From: Microbacterium flavum
GTDB taxonomy: Bacteria; Actinomycetota; Actinomycetes; Actinomycetales; Microbacteriaceae
Direction of reading: 5' to 3'
NCBI RefSeq assembly: GCF_018717645.1
Contig: NZ_JAFLHG010000011.1
Span: forward strand, 62,001 to 126,000
Length of the DNA stretch: 64,000 nucleotides
Part shown: positions 26,242-36,877 of the stretch, piece after piece
Layout: each line of letters begins with the position of its first letter
Position numbering within the stretch: the first letter of the stretch is position 1
The notes under the pieces: model-generated
Databases searched by the model: none
Told to the model about the DNA's origin: nothing
Seen by the model: the letters and a program-made list of their open reading frames with translations, nothing else
Made by a program: the position numbers and the translations under genes

Positions 26242-26804
26242 CCGATCAGATGACCGCCGAATCCGCCCATTTCCCGCACGCCGTGGGCCGCCAGAAGGGC
26301 TATCGCGCGCAGGAGGTGGACGACTTCCTCGCCCGCGCGCGCGCCGCCTTCGAGAATCCGGAGGCCGCCGACATCGACGCCGGCACGGTCCGGACCGTCG
26401 CTTTCCCCTTGGTCAAGCGCGGCTATCAGGTGGCAGCCGTGGATGCGGCGCTCGGACGGATCGAAGACGCCTTCGCGGCCCGCGAGCGCGAAGACGCCCT
26501 CGGGCGCGCCGGGGCCCGCGCATGGGTCGGCCAGTCGCGCCGGCTCGCGCAGGAGATCCTCGATCGCCTCAGCCGTGCCCGCGGGCACCGGTTCCGCCGA
26601 GTGGGCATCCTCCGCTACGGCTACCGGATCGATGAGGTGGACATCGTGGCCGACAAGATCGCCGCCTTCCTCGAGGCGGGCGAGCCGGTGACCGTCGACC
26701 AGGTGCGCACCGTGGCCTTCCGGATGCAGCGGCGCGGCTACAGCGAGGCGCAGGTGGACGCCGTGCTCGATGCCGTCGTGGGAGTGATGCTCGCCGTCGT
26801 CTGA
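26238..26804 (+). CDS. DivIVA-domain repeat protein, function unknown
   Basis: This 188-residue cytoplasmic protein carries four copies of the short DivIVA-type motif with pattern F-x(n)-GY-x4-VD-x2-L: GYRAQEVDDFL, GYQVAAVDAAL, GYRIDEVDIV and GYSEAQVDAVL. DivIVA/Wag31 proteins bind membranes at curved or growing poles; this one lacks their long coiled coil. It overlaps cdsA by 4 nt (ATGA), so it may couple lipid synthesis to growth zones, but that is speculative. No enzyme motif is seen. Confidence 0.85.
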   Translation: MTDQMTAESAHFPHAVGRQKGYRAQEVDDFLARARAAFENPEAADIDAGTVRTVAFPLVKRGYQVAAVDAALGRIEDAFAAREREDALGRAGARAWVGQSRRLAQEILDRLSRARGHRFRRVGILRYGYRIDEVDIVADKIAAFLEAGEPVTVDQVRTVAFRMQRRGYSEAQVDAVLDAVVGVMLAVV

Positions 26805-26864
26805 GTTTGGACGTGCGACGGGGCCGACGTGCGCCGCGGCGTGGACCCGGCGCGGACGCGTCGG

Positions 26865-26870
26865 TAGAAT
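26865..26870 (+). promoter_or_regulatory. -10 box for the transglycosylase-like gene
   Basis: TAGAAT ends 8 nt before the GTG, with no Shine-Dalgarno between. Confidence 0.6.
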
Positions 26871-26878
26871 CGGACACT

Positions 26879-27604
26879 GTGACCCCCGACGACCTCGAGA
26901 CCCGCGCGCGGACGCGCGAGCTCTCGACGCGCGCCGCTGCGACGCCGCGTCAGAGCCCGCCGACTCGGTGGTCGCGGCGCCGCGGCGTCGTCGCTGTCTT
27001 CGCCGCCCTCGCCGTCGCGGGGCTCGGTGCCGCCTACGTCGGCCCTTTGGGCGCCGCCGCGCCGCGGGCGGAGGCCGCGCAGCTCGACCCGGTGTCGCTG
27101 TACGCGACGACGATCGCCGACGCGCAGTCGCTCGTCGCGGCATCCCGCGCCGACGGCTCCCTGGGCCGCGAAGCGATCACCTACTCGGTCTACATGACAC
27201 CCAAGCCCACCCCCACCCCGACACCGTCGGCGTCGGCGTCGGCGGGGAGCGACAGCGGCGAGGCCGCCGCGGAATGGTCGCCGCCGTTCGTGTCTCCCGA
27301 TCCGGGCACGGCGCAGGCGATCGCCTACGTCATGGTCCAGGAGCGAGGCTGGGGTGACGGGGAGTTCGCCTGCCTCGTGGCGCTCTGGAACAAGGAGTCC
27401 GGGTGGCGGGTGAACGCGTACAACGCGGGAAGCGGCGCCTACGGCATCCCGCAGTCGCTGCCGGGAAACAAGATGGCATCGGCCGGCGGGGACTGGGAGA
27501 CGAACCCGGCGACGCAGATCGCGTGGGGTCTCGGCTACATCGGCGGTCGCTACGGGTCTCCGTGCGGCGCATGGGGGCATTCGCAGTCCTCGGGTTGGTA
27601 CTGA
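26879..27604 (+). CDS. Membrane-anchored lytic transglycosylase/lysozyme-like protein
   Basis: This 241-residue protein has a basic cytoplasmic start, one membrane segment (about 41-64), a Pro/Thr/Ser-rich linker (about 100-125) and a C-terminal domain of about 100 residues. That domain contains ALWNKESGW, with a Glu placed like the catalytic Glu of SLT-type enzymes, then GSGAYGIPQSLPGNKM and GLGYI. It likely cuts peptidoglycan outside the membrane. The GTG chosen follows a -10 box; upstream in-frame codons lack a signal. Two small genes follow closely. Confidence 0.87.
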   Translation: MTPDDLETRARTRELSTRAAATPRQSPPTRWSRRRGVVAVFAALAVAGLGAAYVGPLGAAAPRAEAAQLDPVSLYATTIADAQSLVAASRADGSLGREAITYSVYMTPKPTPTPTPSASASAGSDSGEAAAEWSPPFVSPDPGTAQAIAYVMVQERGWGDGEFACLVALWNKESGWRVNAYNAGSGAYGIPQSLPGNKMASAGGDWETNPATQIAWGLGYIGGRYGSPCGAWGHSQSSGWY

Positions 27605-27608
27605 CGCG

Positions 27609-27890
27609 ATGCCCCGCGCGAACCGTCGCCGTCCCGAACGCGGCGATGACTCCCTCGATCGCCTGCTGAGCGGGTGGAAGCGCACCGAAGACCGTCGCGG
27701 GGTCACGTGGACCGTGCAGCCGGTCAGCGCGGCCGCGGCCCAGAAGGCGTATTCCTGCCCCGGCTGCGGGCGGGAAGTATCCCCGGGCACCGCACACGTC
27801 GTGGTGTGGCGTGCGGACGGGGTCCTTGGCGATGCCGCCGACCTGGCGGCGCGCCGGCATTGGCACACGAACTGCTGGAGGATCGGCTGA
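27609..27890 (+). CDS. Small putative zinc-binding protein, function unknown
   Basis: I do not recognise this 93-residue basic protein beyond its actinobacterial look. It contains CPGCG near residue 50 and HWHTNC near the end, which could bind one zinc ion. It starts 4 nt after the transglycosylase-like gene and ends 1 nt before the hydrolase gene, so it is probably in the same operon. Confidence 0.75.
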   Translation: MPRANRRRPERGDDSLDRLLSGWKRTEDRRGVTWTVQPVSAAAAQKAYSCPGCGREVSPGTAHVVVWRADGVLGDAADLAARRHWHTNCWRIG

Positions 27891-27891
27891 C

Positions 27892-28602
27892 ATGGAGATC
27901 CGAGGACCGGTGCTCCTCCCCGCCCGGCGGGAGGACGTCGAGCTGCGCACGCTGGACGAGTTGACCCTGGTCGGCGAGCTCGCCCTTCCCGCGGAGCGCG
28001 AGCCCGTCGCGACCCTCGTCACGCTCCATCCGCTGCCGACGGCAGGCGGGTTCATGGACTCGCACATCCTGCGGAAGGCGGCGGCGCGCCTGCCGGCGCT
28101 CGCTGATCTCGCGGTTCTCCGCTTCAACACGCGCGGGACCACCTCACCGCGGGGGACGAGCGAGGGCGCCTTCGACGGGGGACGCTCCGAGGAGTTCGAC
28201 GTCGCCGCGGCGATGGATCTCGTCCGCGACCGCGAGCTCCCGCGGCCGTGGCTCGTCGGCTGGTCGTTCGGGACCGAGCTCGCGCTCAAATTCGGGCGCG
28301 ACCACGACATCGAAGGCGTGATCCTGCTCTCACCGCCGCTGCACCGCGCGACCGACGCGGACGTGGCCGCGTGGGCGGGGGACAGACGGCGAATGGTCGT
28401 CGTCGTTCCCGAGCTCGATGACTACCTGCGTCCGCCGGAGGCGCGGGAGCGCTTCGCGTCGGTGCCGGACGCGACCCTCGTCGCCGTCGACGGCGGCAAG
28501 CATCTGTGGGTGGGGGAGTCCCAGACCCGTCGGGTGCTCACCGAGATCGTCGCGGCCGTCAACCCGGACGCACTGCCCCTTCCGACCGAGTGGGACGACT
28601 GA
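27892..28602 (+). CDS. Alpha/beta hydrolase
   Basis: This 236-residue cytoplasmic protein has the alpha/beta-hydrolase fold. The nucleophile elbow is GWSFG (serine near 119), the acidic residue is likely in VVPELDD, and the catalytic His is in GGKHLW. An N-terminal HPLPTAGG segment forms the oxyanion region, as in the YcjY/CocE-like group of short hydrolases. The substrate is unknown. Its stop abuts the stop of the convergent permease gene. Confidence 0.85.
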   Translation: MEIRGPVLLPARREDVELRTLDELTLVGELALPAEREPVATLVTLHPLPTAGGFMDSHILRKAAARLPALADLAVLRFNTRGTTSPRGTSEGAFDGGRSEEFDVAAAMDLVRDRELPRPWLVGWSFGTELALKFGRDHDIEGVILLSPPLHRATDADVAAWAGDRRRMVVVVPELDDYLRPPEARERFASVPDATLVAVDGGKHLWVGESQTRRVLTEIVAAVNPDALPLPTEWDD

Positions 28603-29682
28603 TCACTTCTCGTTCTGCCGCGGGATGATCACCTGGCGGTAGATGATCAGGATGCTCGCGGCGACGGGGATCGCGATCAGTGCGCCCAGGAGGCCGAGGA
28701 GCGACCCCCCCGCGAGGGCCGCGATCACGACGACGGCGCCGGGGACCGAGACGGCTCGGTTCATGATGCGGGGCGACAGGAAGTACGCCTCCACCTGCAT
28801 GTAGATCGCGTACCAGATGAGGGCGACCAGTGCCGTCAGCGGTGACCCGAGGCCGGGGATGAGGCACGTGAGGACGATGATCGCGGAGCCGGTGAGCGTT
28901 CCGACGAGCGGGATGAGCGAGAAGAAGAACGCGATGACGGCGAGCACGGCGGGGAAAGGGGCCTGGATGATGGTGAGGAAGATCGCGCTCAGGACACCGT
29001 TGATGACGCCGAGGGACACCTGCCCCATGACATAGAACCCCACCGAGGCGGTGATCTGCTCGGAGAGGTCGATGAACCGCGCGCGCTTGGAAGCGGGCAC
29101 GAGCTGGTAGACGGAGGCCTTCAGGTTCGGCGTCGAGGCCGTGAAGTAGATCGTCAGGATGAGCACGATGATCGCACCGGTGAAGCCGGCGATGATCCCG
29201 GCGCCGATGTTGAGGATGACGCCCGTCGCCGCCCCGCCGATCTGGCCGTAGTTGAGCGAGTTCATCCACTCGGTGATGTACTGGAACACCTCGTCGACCT
29301 TGAGCGTCGGGAAGGTGGACTTCAGCCAGGTGCTGAGCTCCTCCGTCGGGTTCCACGATCCGTCGACGATCTTGGCGATCAGCCCCTGGACCTGGGTGAT
29401 CAGCTGGGTGATCTGTCCGACGAGCACCGGGATGACGATGAGGATGATCCCGGCGAAGACCGCGAGCACGACGGCGAAGGTGATGAGGAGCGCAGCCCAG
29501 CGCTTCAGTCCCTTCCGCTCGAGCCACGACACCGCAGGATCGAGGCCGAGCGCGAGGAAGAGCGCCGTCCCCACGTAGAGGAGGACGGTCGAGAGCGACT
29601 CGACGCTCGTGATGAGCAGCACGCCCACGCCGACGCCGAGGGTGGCGATCAGCGCGGTGCGGAAGGGGTGGTGCAGCTTCAC
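28603..29682 (-). CDS. AI-2E family (PerM-like) membrane transporter
   Basis: This 359-residue protein has the eight-helix layout of the AI-2E/PerM family, with a central amphipathic region of about 90 residues and the FFFSLIPLVGTLTGS and GGSLLGLLGALIAIPVAA segments. Members include autoinducer-2 exporter TqsA and sodium/proton antiporters, so substrate cannot be inferred. The first in-frame GTG is eight codons upstream, but its codons contain the AGAGGAG site for the GTG chosen here, so the shorter form is preferred. Confidence 0.88.
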   Translation of the reverse strand: MKLHHPFRTALIATLGVGVGVLLITSVESLSTVLLYVGTALFLALGLDPAVSWLERKGLKRWAALLITFAVVLAVFAGIILIVIPVLVGQITQLITQVQGLIAKIVDGSWNPTEELSTWLKSTFPTLKVDEVFQYITEWMNSLNYGQIGGAATGVILNIGAGIIAGFTGAIIVLILTIYFTASTPNLKASVYQLVPASKRARFIDLSEQITASVGFYVMGQVSLGVINGVLSAIFLTIIQAPFPAVLAVIAFFFSLIPLVGTLTGSAIIVLTCLIPGLGSPLTALVALIWYAIYMQVEAYFLSPRIMNRAVSVPGAVVVIAALAGGSLLGLLGALIAIPVAASILIIYRQVIIPRQNEK

Positions 29683-29820
29683 TCGTACTCCTCTGGAACC
29701 GGGCACGCGAGGAGCCGGACACGGTCTGCTGACGGACTGTCAGGATATGCACGCTAGCGCGCGGGGGACGGCGGCGCGCGGGGTTGACACCTTCCCGGGC
29801 GACACACAGGTCGTTTTCGC

Positions 29821-29826
29821 TAGTCT
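29821..29826 (+). promoter_or_regulatory. -10 box for the 29890 gene
   Basis: TAGTCT lies 63 nt before the GTG, giving a leader that includes AGGAGG (29876-29881). A TTGACA at 29784 is too far upstream to pair with it. Confidence 0.45.
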
Positions 29827-29889
29827 GGAACGTCGTATGCGCGCCGAGATCGCTCCCGTGATCACCCCGGCGGCGAGGAGGTTGGATTC

Positions 29890-31677
29890 GTGCGTTTCGT
29901 CTGGGCCGTGGCCGCTTTCGTGCTGGCCGCTCTCATGATCGGCGCCGGCATCGCCCAACGGACGGTGTTCGAAGGCCCGACCACCGCGAGCCAGGCCATC
30001 GCCGTGGATGCCGACGCGCCGTACGTCCTCATCGACGGCGCCGTGCTCGGCGCCCACCCCGGCGCGCAGAACGTGCGCATCGAGGGCTCAGGGCCGATCT
30101 TCGCCTCCTACGCCCGCACCGCGGATGCGACGAGCTGGCTCTCCACGAGCGACTACGTGCACGTGACTCCCGCCGCCGACGGCGCACTCGACTCCGCGCT
30201 CGTCGCCCCTGCATCCTCCGACACCGCCGACGGCGCGAGCTCCGAGCCGCCGACGCCGAAGGGCTCGGACCTCTGGCTCGACGAGTACGAAGGCACGGGA
30301 ACGCTCGACGAGACCCTTCAGCTCCCCGACGGCATGAGCCTGCTGATCGCCGCCGACGGGACCGCGCCCGCGCCCGCCGCGATCACCGTCACCTGGCCGA
30401 TCCGCAACGCGACGCCGTGGGCGGGCCCGCTGATCCTCGGGGGCTGCGTCCTCCTCGTCGCCGGTCTCGTCCTCTACCTCCTGGCCCTGCGCCACGCGCG
30501 CCGCTCGCGCGGGCCGCGGCGCAAGGGCCTCCCCATGCCGGTCACCGAGCCGATCGACATCGCGGCAGCCGACGACCAGAAGGGCGTCATCAGCGCGACG
30601 CCGACCCGTCGTCGACTCACCCGTGGTCGACGTGCGTTCGCGGCGGTTCCCGCGGTCGCGGTGTCCGCTCTTCTGTTCGCCGGGTGCAGCGCCGACGCGT
30701 GGCCGCAGCTCGCGCCGAGCGCCACGCCGAGCCCGTCCGCGACGGTCGTGGCTCCTAAGGATCAGGAGAGCCCCGTCGTCACCGAGGCTCAGGCAGAGCG
30801 CATCGTCGCGCGGATCGCCGACGAGGTCGCGACCGCTGACGCGGCGCGCGACGGCGTGGCGGCGGCGACGCGTCTGGACGGGACCGTCCTCGCGGCGCGG
30901 CAGACGAACTACACGCTCCTCGCCGCGATCCCCGACTACAAGCCGCTGCCGGCGATCCCGAGCGGCCGTCTGCAGGTCATCCTCCCCGAGGCGAACGACG
31001 AGTGGCCGCGCACGTTCTTCGCCGTCGCTCCGCCCGCAGGCAGCGACGAGGCGTCGACCGTCATGAGCATCACCCAGAAGGACCCCTGGGCGCCGTACAA
31101 GCTCACGTACCTCGCGCAGCTGACGTCGGACACCGATCTCAACCTCGCGCCCGCGTACGTGGGCGCGATCGCGATCCCGAAGGACTCGCCGTTCCTCGCG
31201 ATCGCGCCGGAGAAGCTCGCCGGCGCCTACGCGGACATCCTCACGAAGGGTTCGGGGAGCGAGTTCGCCTCGCTGTTCGACAACACCGACGACGCGTTCC
31301 AGACCCAGTTGGAGAGCGATCGGTCGACGCGTCTGACCGCCTTCAACTCGACGGGGGCGACAACCGGTGCGATGACCTTCTCGGCGACGGCCGGCACGAC
31401 CGAGCCGGTGGCCCTGGCCACCCTGGATTCGGGTGCCATCGTGGCCGTCACGGTCGATGATCTCGACACCGTCGCGCCGACGAACTCCGACGCCGTCATC
31501 AAGACGGGCGACAACACCGCCGTCCAGGCGCTCGCGGGAGTCGACCAGTCTTCGACCGGGTTCGTCACGACGTACGGAAACCAGCTCTTCTTCTTCGTCC
31601 CCAGTCAGAGTTCCAAGGAGCGCATCCAGCTCCTCGGCTACTCCTCCAACATCCTGACCTCGAAGGTGGCCGGCTGA
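29890..31677 (+). CDS. Membrane protein with an internal lipoprotein-like signal; apparent fusion
   Basis: This 595-residue protein is unrecognised. Residues 1-22 are a membrane segment, 25-175 an extracytoplasmic domain, and 177-200 a second membrane helix followed by a basic loop. Residues about 239-266 then resemble a complete lipoprotein signal: an RRR-rich start, a hydrophobic stretch and the lipobox LFAGC ending at C266. A Ser/Pro linker and a domain of about 300 residues follow. This looks like a membrane protein gene fused to a lipoprotein gene. An ATG at 30535 (residue 216) could start the second part. Its stop overlaps the thioredoxin gene by 1 nt. Confidence 0.8.
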   Translation: MRFVWAVAAFVLAALMIGAGIAQRTVFEGPTTASQAIAVDADAPYVLIDGAVLGAHPGAQNVRIEGSGPIFASYARTADATSWLSTSDYVHVTPAADGALDSALVAPASSDTADGASSEPPTPKGSDLWLDEYEGTGTLDETLQLPDGMSLLIAADGTAPAPAAITVTWPIRNATPWAGPLILGGCVLLVAGLVLYLLALRHARRSRGPRRKGLPMPVTEPIDIAAADDQKGVISATPTRRRLTRGRRAFAAVPAVAVSALLFAGCSADAWPQLAPSATPSPSATVVAPKDQESPVVTEAQAERIVARIADEVATADAARDGVAAATRLDGTVLAARQTNYTLLAAIPDYKPLPAIPSGRLQVILPEANDEWPRTFFAVAPPAGSDEASTVMSITQKDPWAPYKLTYLAQLTSDTDLNLAPAYVGAIAIPKDSPFLAIAPEKLAGAYADILTKGSGSEFASLFDNTDDAFQTQLESDRSTRLTAFNSTGATTGAMTFSATAGTTEPVALATLDSGAIVAVTVDDLDTVAPTNSDAVIKTGDNTAVQALAGVDQSSTGFVTTYGNQLFFFVPSQSSKERIQLLGYSSNILTSKVAG

Positions 31678-32609
31678 TGACCGATTCCCGTCCCGAGGCC
31701 GTTCTGCGCGGCGCCGTCGACCTCTCCTCCCTCCGCTCGCGCCCCGCCGCGCCGCCGGTCGATGCGGATGCCGGGGCCGCTGCCCCGGTCTCGCTCGTGT
31801 TCGACGTCACCGACGCCTCCTTCCCCCAGGTGCTCGAGCTCTCCCGCACCGTTCCCGTCGTCGTCGACCTCTGGGCCACGTGGTGCGGGCCGTGCACGCA
31901 GCTCAGCCCGATCCTGGAGAAGCTCGTCGTGGAGGCGTCCGGCTCACTCGTCCTCGCGAAGGTCGACGTCGACGCGAACCCGCAGCTCGCCCAGGCGTTC
32001 CGTGCGCAGTCGATCCCGATGGTCGTCGCGCTCGTCGCCGGTCAGCCCGTCCCGCTGTTCACCGGTGCCGTTCCCGAGCAGCAGGTGCGCGAGGTGTTCG
32101 CGCAGCTCCTCCAGCTCGCGGCACAGCAGGGCGTGACCGGAGTCGTCCCCGTGGGCGAAGCGGCCGCCGAGGCATCCGAGGCCACCGAGATCCCGCTGCC
32201 GCCGCACCACCAGGACGCCTTCGACGCGATCGAGGCGGGCGATTACGCCCGCGCGGTCACGGCGTACGAGGCTGCACTGGCCGAGGACCCTCACGACGAG
32301 CAGGCGCGCGCCGGTCTCGGACAGGTGCGACTGCTGGACCGGGTGCAGAACCTGGACCTGCAGGCGGCGCGTGATGCCGCAGCGGCCGCGCCCACCGACC
32401 CGGTCGCGCAGTTCGCGGTCGCCGACCTCGACCTCGCAGGGGGCCATGTCGACGACGCGTTCGCACGCCTGCTCGACCTGTTCGCCGTCCTGCCCGACGA
32501 GGACCGCGCGCCGGTGCGCGAGCGCCTGCTCGAGCTGTTCGGGCTCGTCGGCGACACGGACCCGCGCGTCATCCGTGCGCGCGGGCGCCTGTCCAGCCTG
32601 CTCTTCTGA
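31677..32609 (+). CDS. Thioredoxin domain protein with C-terminal TPR region (CnoX-like)
   Basis: This 310-residue cytoplasmic protein has a thioredoxin fold at residues about 40-150 with an intact WCGPC site (C70, C73). A helical TPR-like region follows (about 175-310, with AIEAGDYARAVTAYEAAL). The layout matches CnoX/YbbN, a chaperone-like oxidoreductase. Actinobacterial members usually keep both cysteines, so redox activity is likely. It overlaps the preceding membrane protein gene by one base (TGATG), which suggests it serves that envelope protein or is simply co-transcribed. Confidence 0.9.
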   Translation: MTDSRPEAVLRGAVDLSSLRSRPAAPPVDADAGAAAPVSLVFDVTDASFPQVLELSRTVPVVVDLWATWCGPCTQLSPILEKLVVEASGSLVLAKVDVDANPQLAQAFRAQSIPMVVALVAGQPVPLFTGAVPEQQVREVFAQLLQLAAQQGVTGVVPVGEAAAEASEATEIPLPPHHQDAFDAIEAGDYARAVTAYEAALAEDPHDEQARAGLGQVRLLDRVQNLDLQAARDAAAAAPTDPVAQFAVADLDLAGGHVDDAFARLLDLFAVLPDEDRAPVRERLLELFGLVGDTDPRVIRARGRLSSLLF

Positions 32610-32630
32610 GTCCGCCCGCGCGCGTTCCGG

Positions 32631-34762
32631 TCAGGCCCGGTGGCCGAGCCACAGCACGCCGAGCGGGGGCAGCACCATGGTCGCGCGTCCGTTCTCGTCC
32701 GCGTGCACGCTGCCGAGGTTCCCGACACCCGATCCGCCGTAGGCCATCGCGTCCGAGTTGAGGAGCTCGGTCCATTCTCCGGCCTCGGGGAGATCGAGCG
32801 TGTACCCGGAGATCGGCTCGCCGGAGAAGTTGCAGACGATGGCGACCGTGTTGCCGTGGTGGTCGACGCGCGAGAAGGCGATCACGTTGGGGTTCCAATT
32901 CGGCTCGCCCAGGCGGCGGAACGCACTCCCGTCGCTGTCGCGGGACCAGAGCGGCGCCTGCTCCTTGTAGACGCGGTTGAGCGCCCCGACGAACTCCCAC
33001 AGCTGACGGTGCGGCGGCTGATCGAGGATCCACCAGTCGAGGCTGCGCGACTCCGACCACTCCGACATCTGCCCGAAGTCCTGGCCCATGAACAGGAGCT
33101 GCTTGCCGGGGTGACCCCACATGTAGGCGAGGAAGGCGCGCATGTTCGCGAGCTTCTGCCAGTGATCTCCGGGCATCCGGGTGAAGAGCGTCCCCTTGCC
33201 GTGGACGACCTCGTCGTGGCTGATCGGCAGGACGAAGTGCTCGCTGAAGGCGTAGACGAACGAGAACGACAGCTCGCCCTCGTGGTGTGAGCGGTACATC
33301 GGGTCACGCTTGAAGTACTCGAGCGTGTCGTTCATCCAGCCCATGTTCCACTTGAGCCCGAACCCGAGTCCCCCCGCGCTCGTGGGCGCCGTGACACCGG
33401 GGTAGCTCGTCGACTCCTCGGCGATCATCGCGATGCCCGGGTAGCGCTTGTAGGCGGTCGCGTTGACCTCCTGGAGGAACCGGATGGCTTCGAGGTTCTC
33501 GCGGCCGCCGTAGATGTTCGGCTCCCACTCGCCGTCCTCACGGGAGTAGTCGAGGTAGAGCATCGAGGCGACCGCATCCACCCGCAGTCCGTCGACGTGG
33601 AACTCCTCGTACCAGTACAGCGCGTTAGCGACGAGGAAGTTCCGCACCTCATTGCGTCCGTAGTCGAAGATGAGCGTGCCCCAGTCCTTGTGCTCGCCGC
33701 GACGCGGGTCCGGGTGCTCGTAGAGGGGCGCGCCGTCGAAGCGCGCGAGGGCGAAGGCGTCCTTCGGGAAGTGACCGGGAACCCAGTCCATGATCACGCC
33801 GAACCCGGCCTGGTGCAGACGATCGATGAGATAGCGGAGGTCATCGGGCGTACCGAACCGGCTCGTGGGCGCGTAGTAGCCCGAGACCTGGTAGCCCCAC
33901 GAGCCGCCGAAGGGGTGCTCGGACAGCGGCAGGAACTCCACGTGCGTGTAGCCGGTCTCGGTGAGATACTCCACGAGCGGGTCGGCTGCGTCCCGATAGC
34001 CGAGGCCGGGGCGCCACGATCCGAGGTGCAGCTCATAGGTGGACATGGGCTGATCGATGGGGGAGCGCTGGGCGCGCGCGTCCAGCCACGCCCCGTCTCC
34101 CCAGGTGTAGGAGGACTCGGTGACGACCGATCCGGTCGCGGGAGACACCTCGGCCTGCTGCGCCATCGGGTCGGCCTTCATGATCCAGCCGTCATGCGGC
34201 GTGAGGATCTCGTACTTGTACGTCGTCCCGGCGCCGAGCCCGGGGACGAAGATCTCCCAGACCCCCGACGATCCGAGGCTGCGCATCGCGTGCGAGCGGC
34301 CGTCCCAACCGTTCAGGTCGCCGACCACGCGCACGGCGCGGGCATCAGGCGCCCAGACCGCGAAAGAGACGCCGTCCACACCCGCGTAGTGGCGCACGTG
34401 CGCCCCGAGGACGCGCCACAGCTCCTCGTGGCGTCCTTCGCGGATGAGGTGCTGATCGATCTCGCCGAGGCTCGGCAGGTGACGGTACGGATCGTCGCTG
34501 CGGAAGTCCGGTGCGCCGTCGTAGGTCGCGACGATCTCGTACGCGGTGGGCCGCGTGTCGGCGCGCCCCTCCCAGATGCCGCCGCGGAGGTGCTGAAGAG
34601 TGACATCCGTGCCGTCGGAGGTGACGGCGGTCACCGTTTCGGCCATCGGGCGCCGGGTGCGGATCAGCCAGCCCGTGTCGCCCTCGTGGACGCCGAGGAC
34701 ATCGTGGGGCGCGTGGTAGGAACCGTCGGCGACGGCGTCGAGGATACCCTCGGGGACGGTGC

Positions 34763-34766
<4 letters not shown>
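32631..34766 (-). CDS. glgB: 1,4-alpha-glucan branching enzyme
   Basis: GlgB introduces alpha-1,6 branches into glycogen. The 711-residue GH13 protein has an N-terminal CBM48 region, the catalytic nucleophile D397 (GLRVDAV), acid/base E450 (MIAEEST), stabilising D518 (SHDEVVHGKG) and a C-terminal all-beta domain. Its ATG overlaps the glgE stop by 4 nt (ATGA) with GAAGGAG upstream. It ends the glgX-glgE-glgB operon, converging on the thioredoxin gene 21 nt away. Confidence 0.97.
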
Positions 34767-36859
<2,093 letters not shown>

Positions 36860-36865
36860 GTGTCG

Positions 36866-36871
36866 AACCTA
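36866..36871 (-). promoter_or_regulatory. -10-like box before glgE
   Basis: TAGGTT (minus strand) ends 6 nt before the GTG, within the 18-nt glgX-glgE gap. It may give glgE-glgB extra transcription independent of glgX. Confidence 0.4.
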
Positions 36872-36877
36872 CCGCCG

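Noticed and set aside
29784..29789. TTGACA as a -35 box for the 29890 gene
   Set aside because: It is 31 nt before the best -10 box (TAGTCT at 29821), too far for a sigma-70 promoter; no -10 lies at 17 nt.
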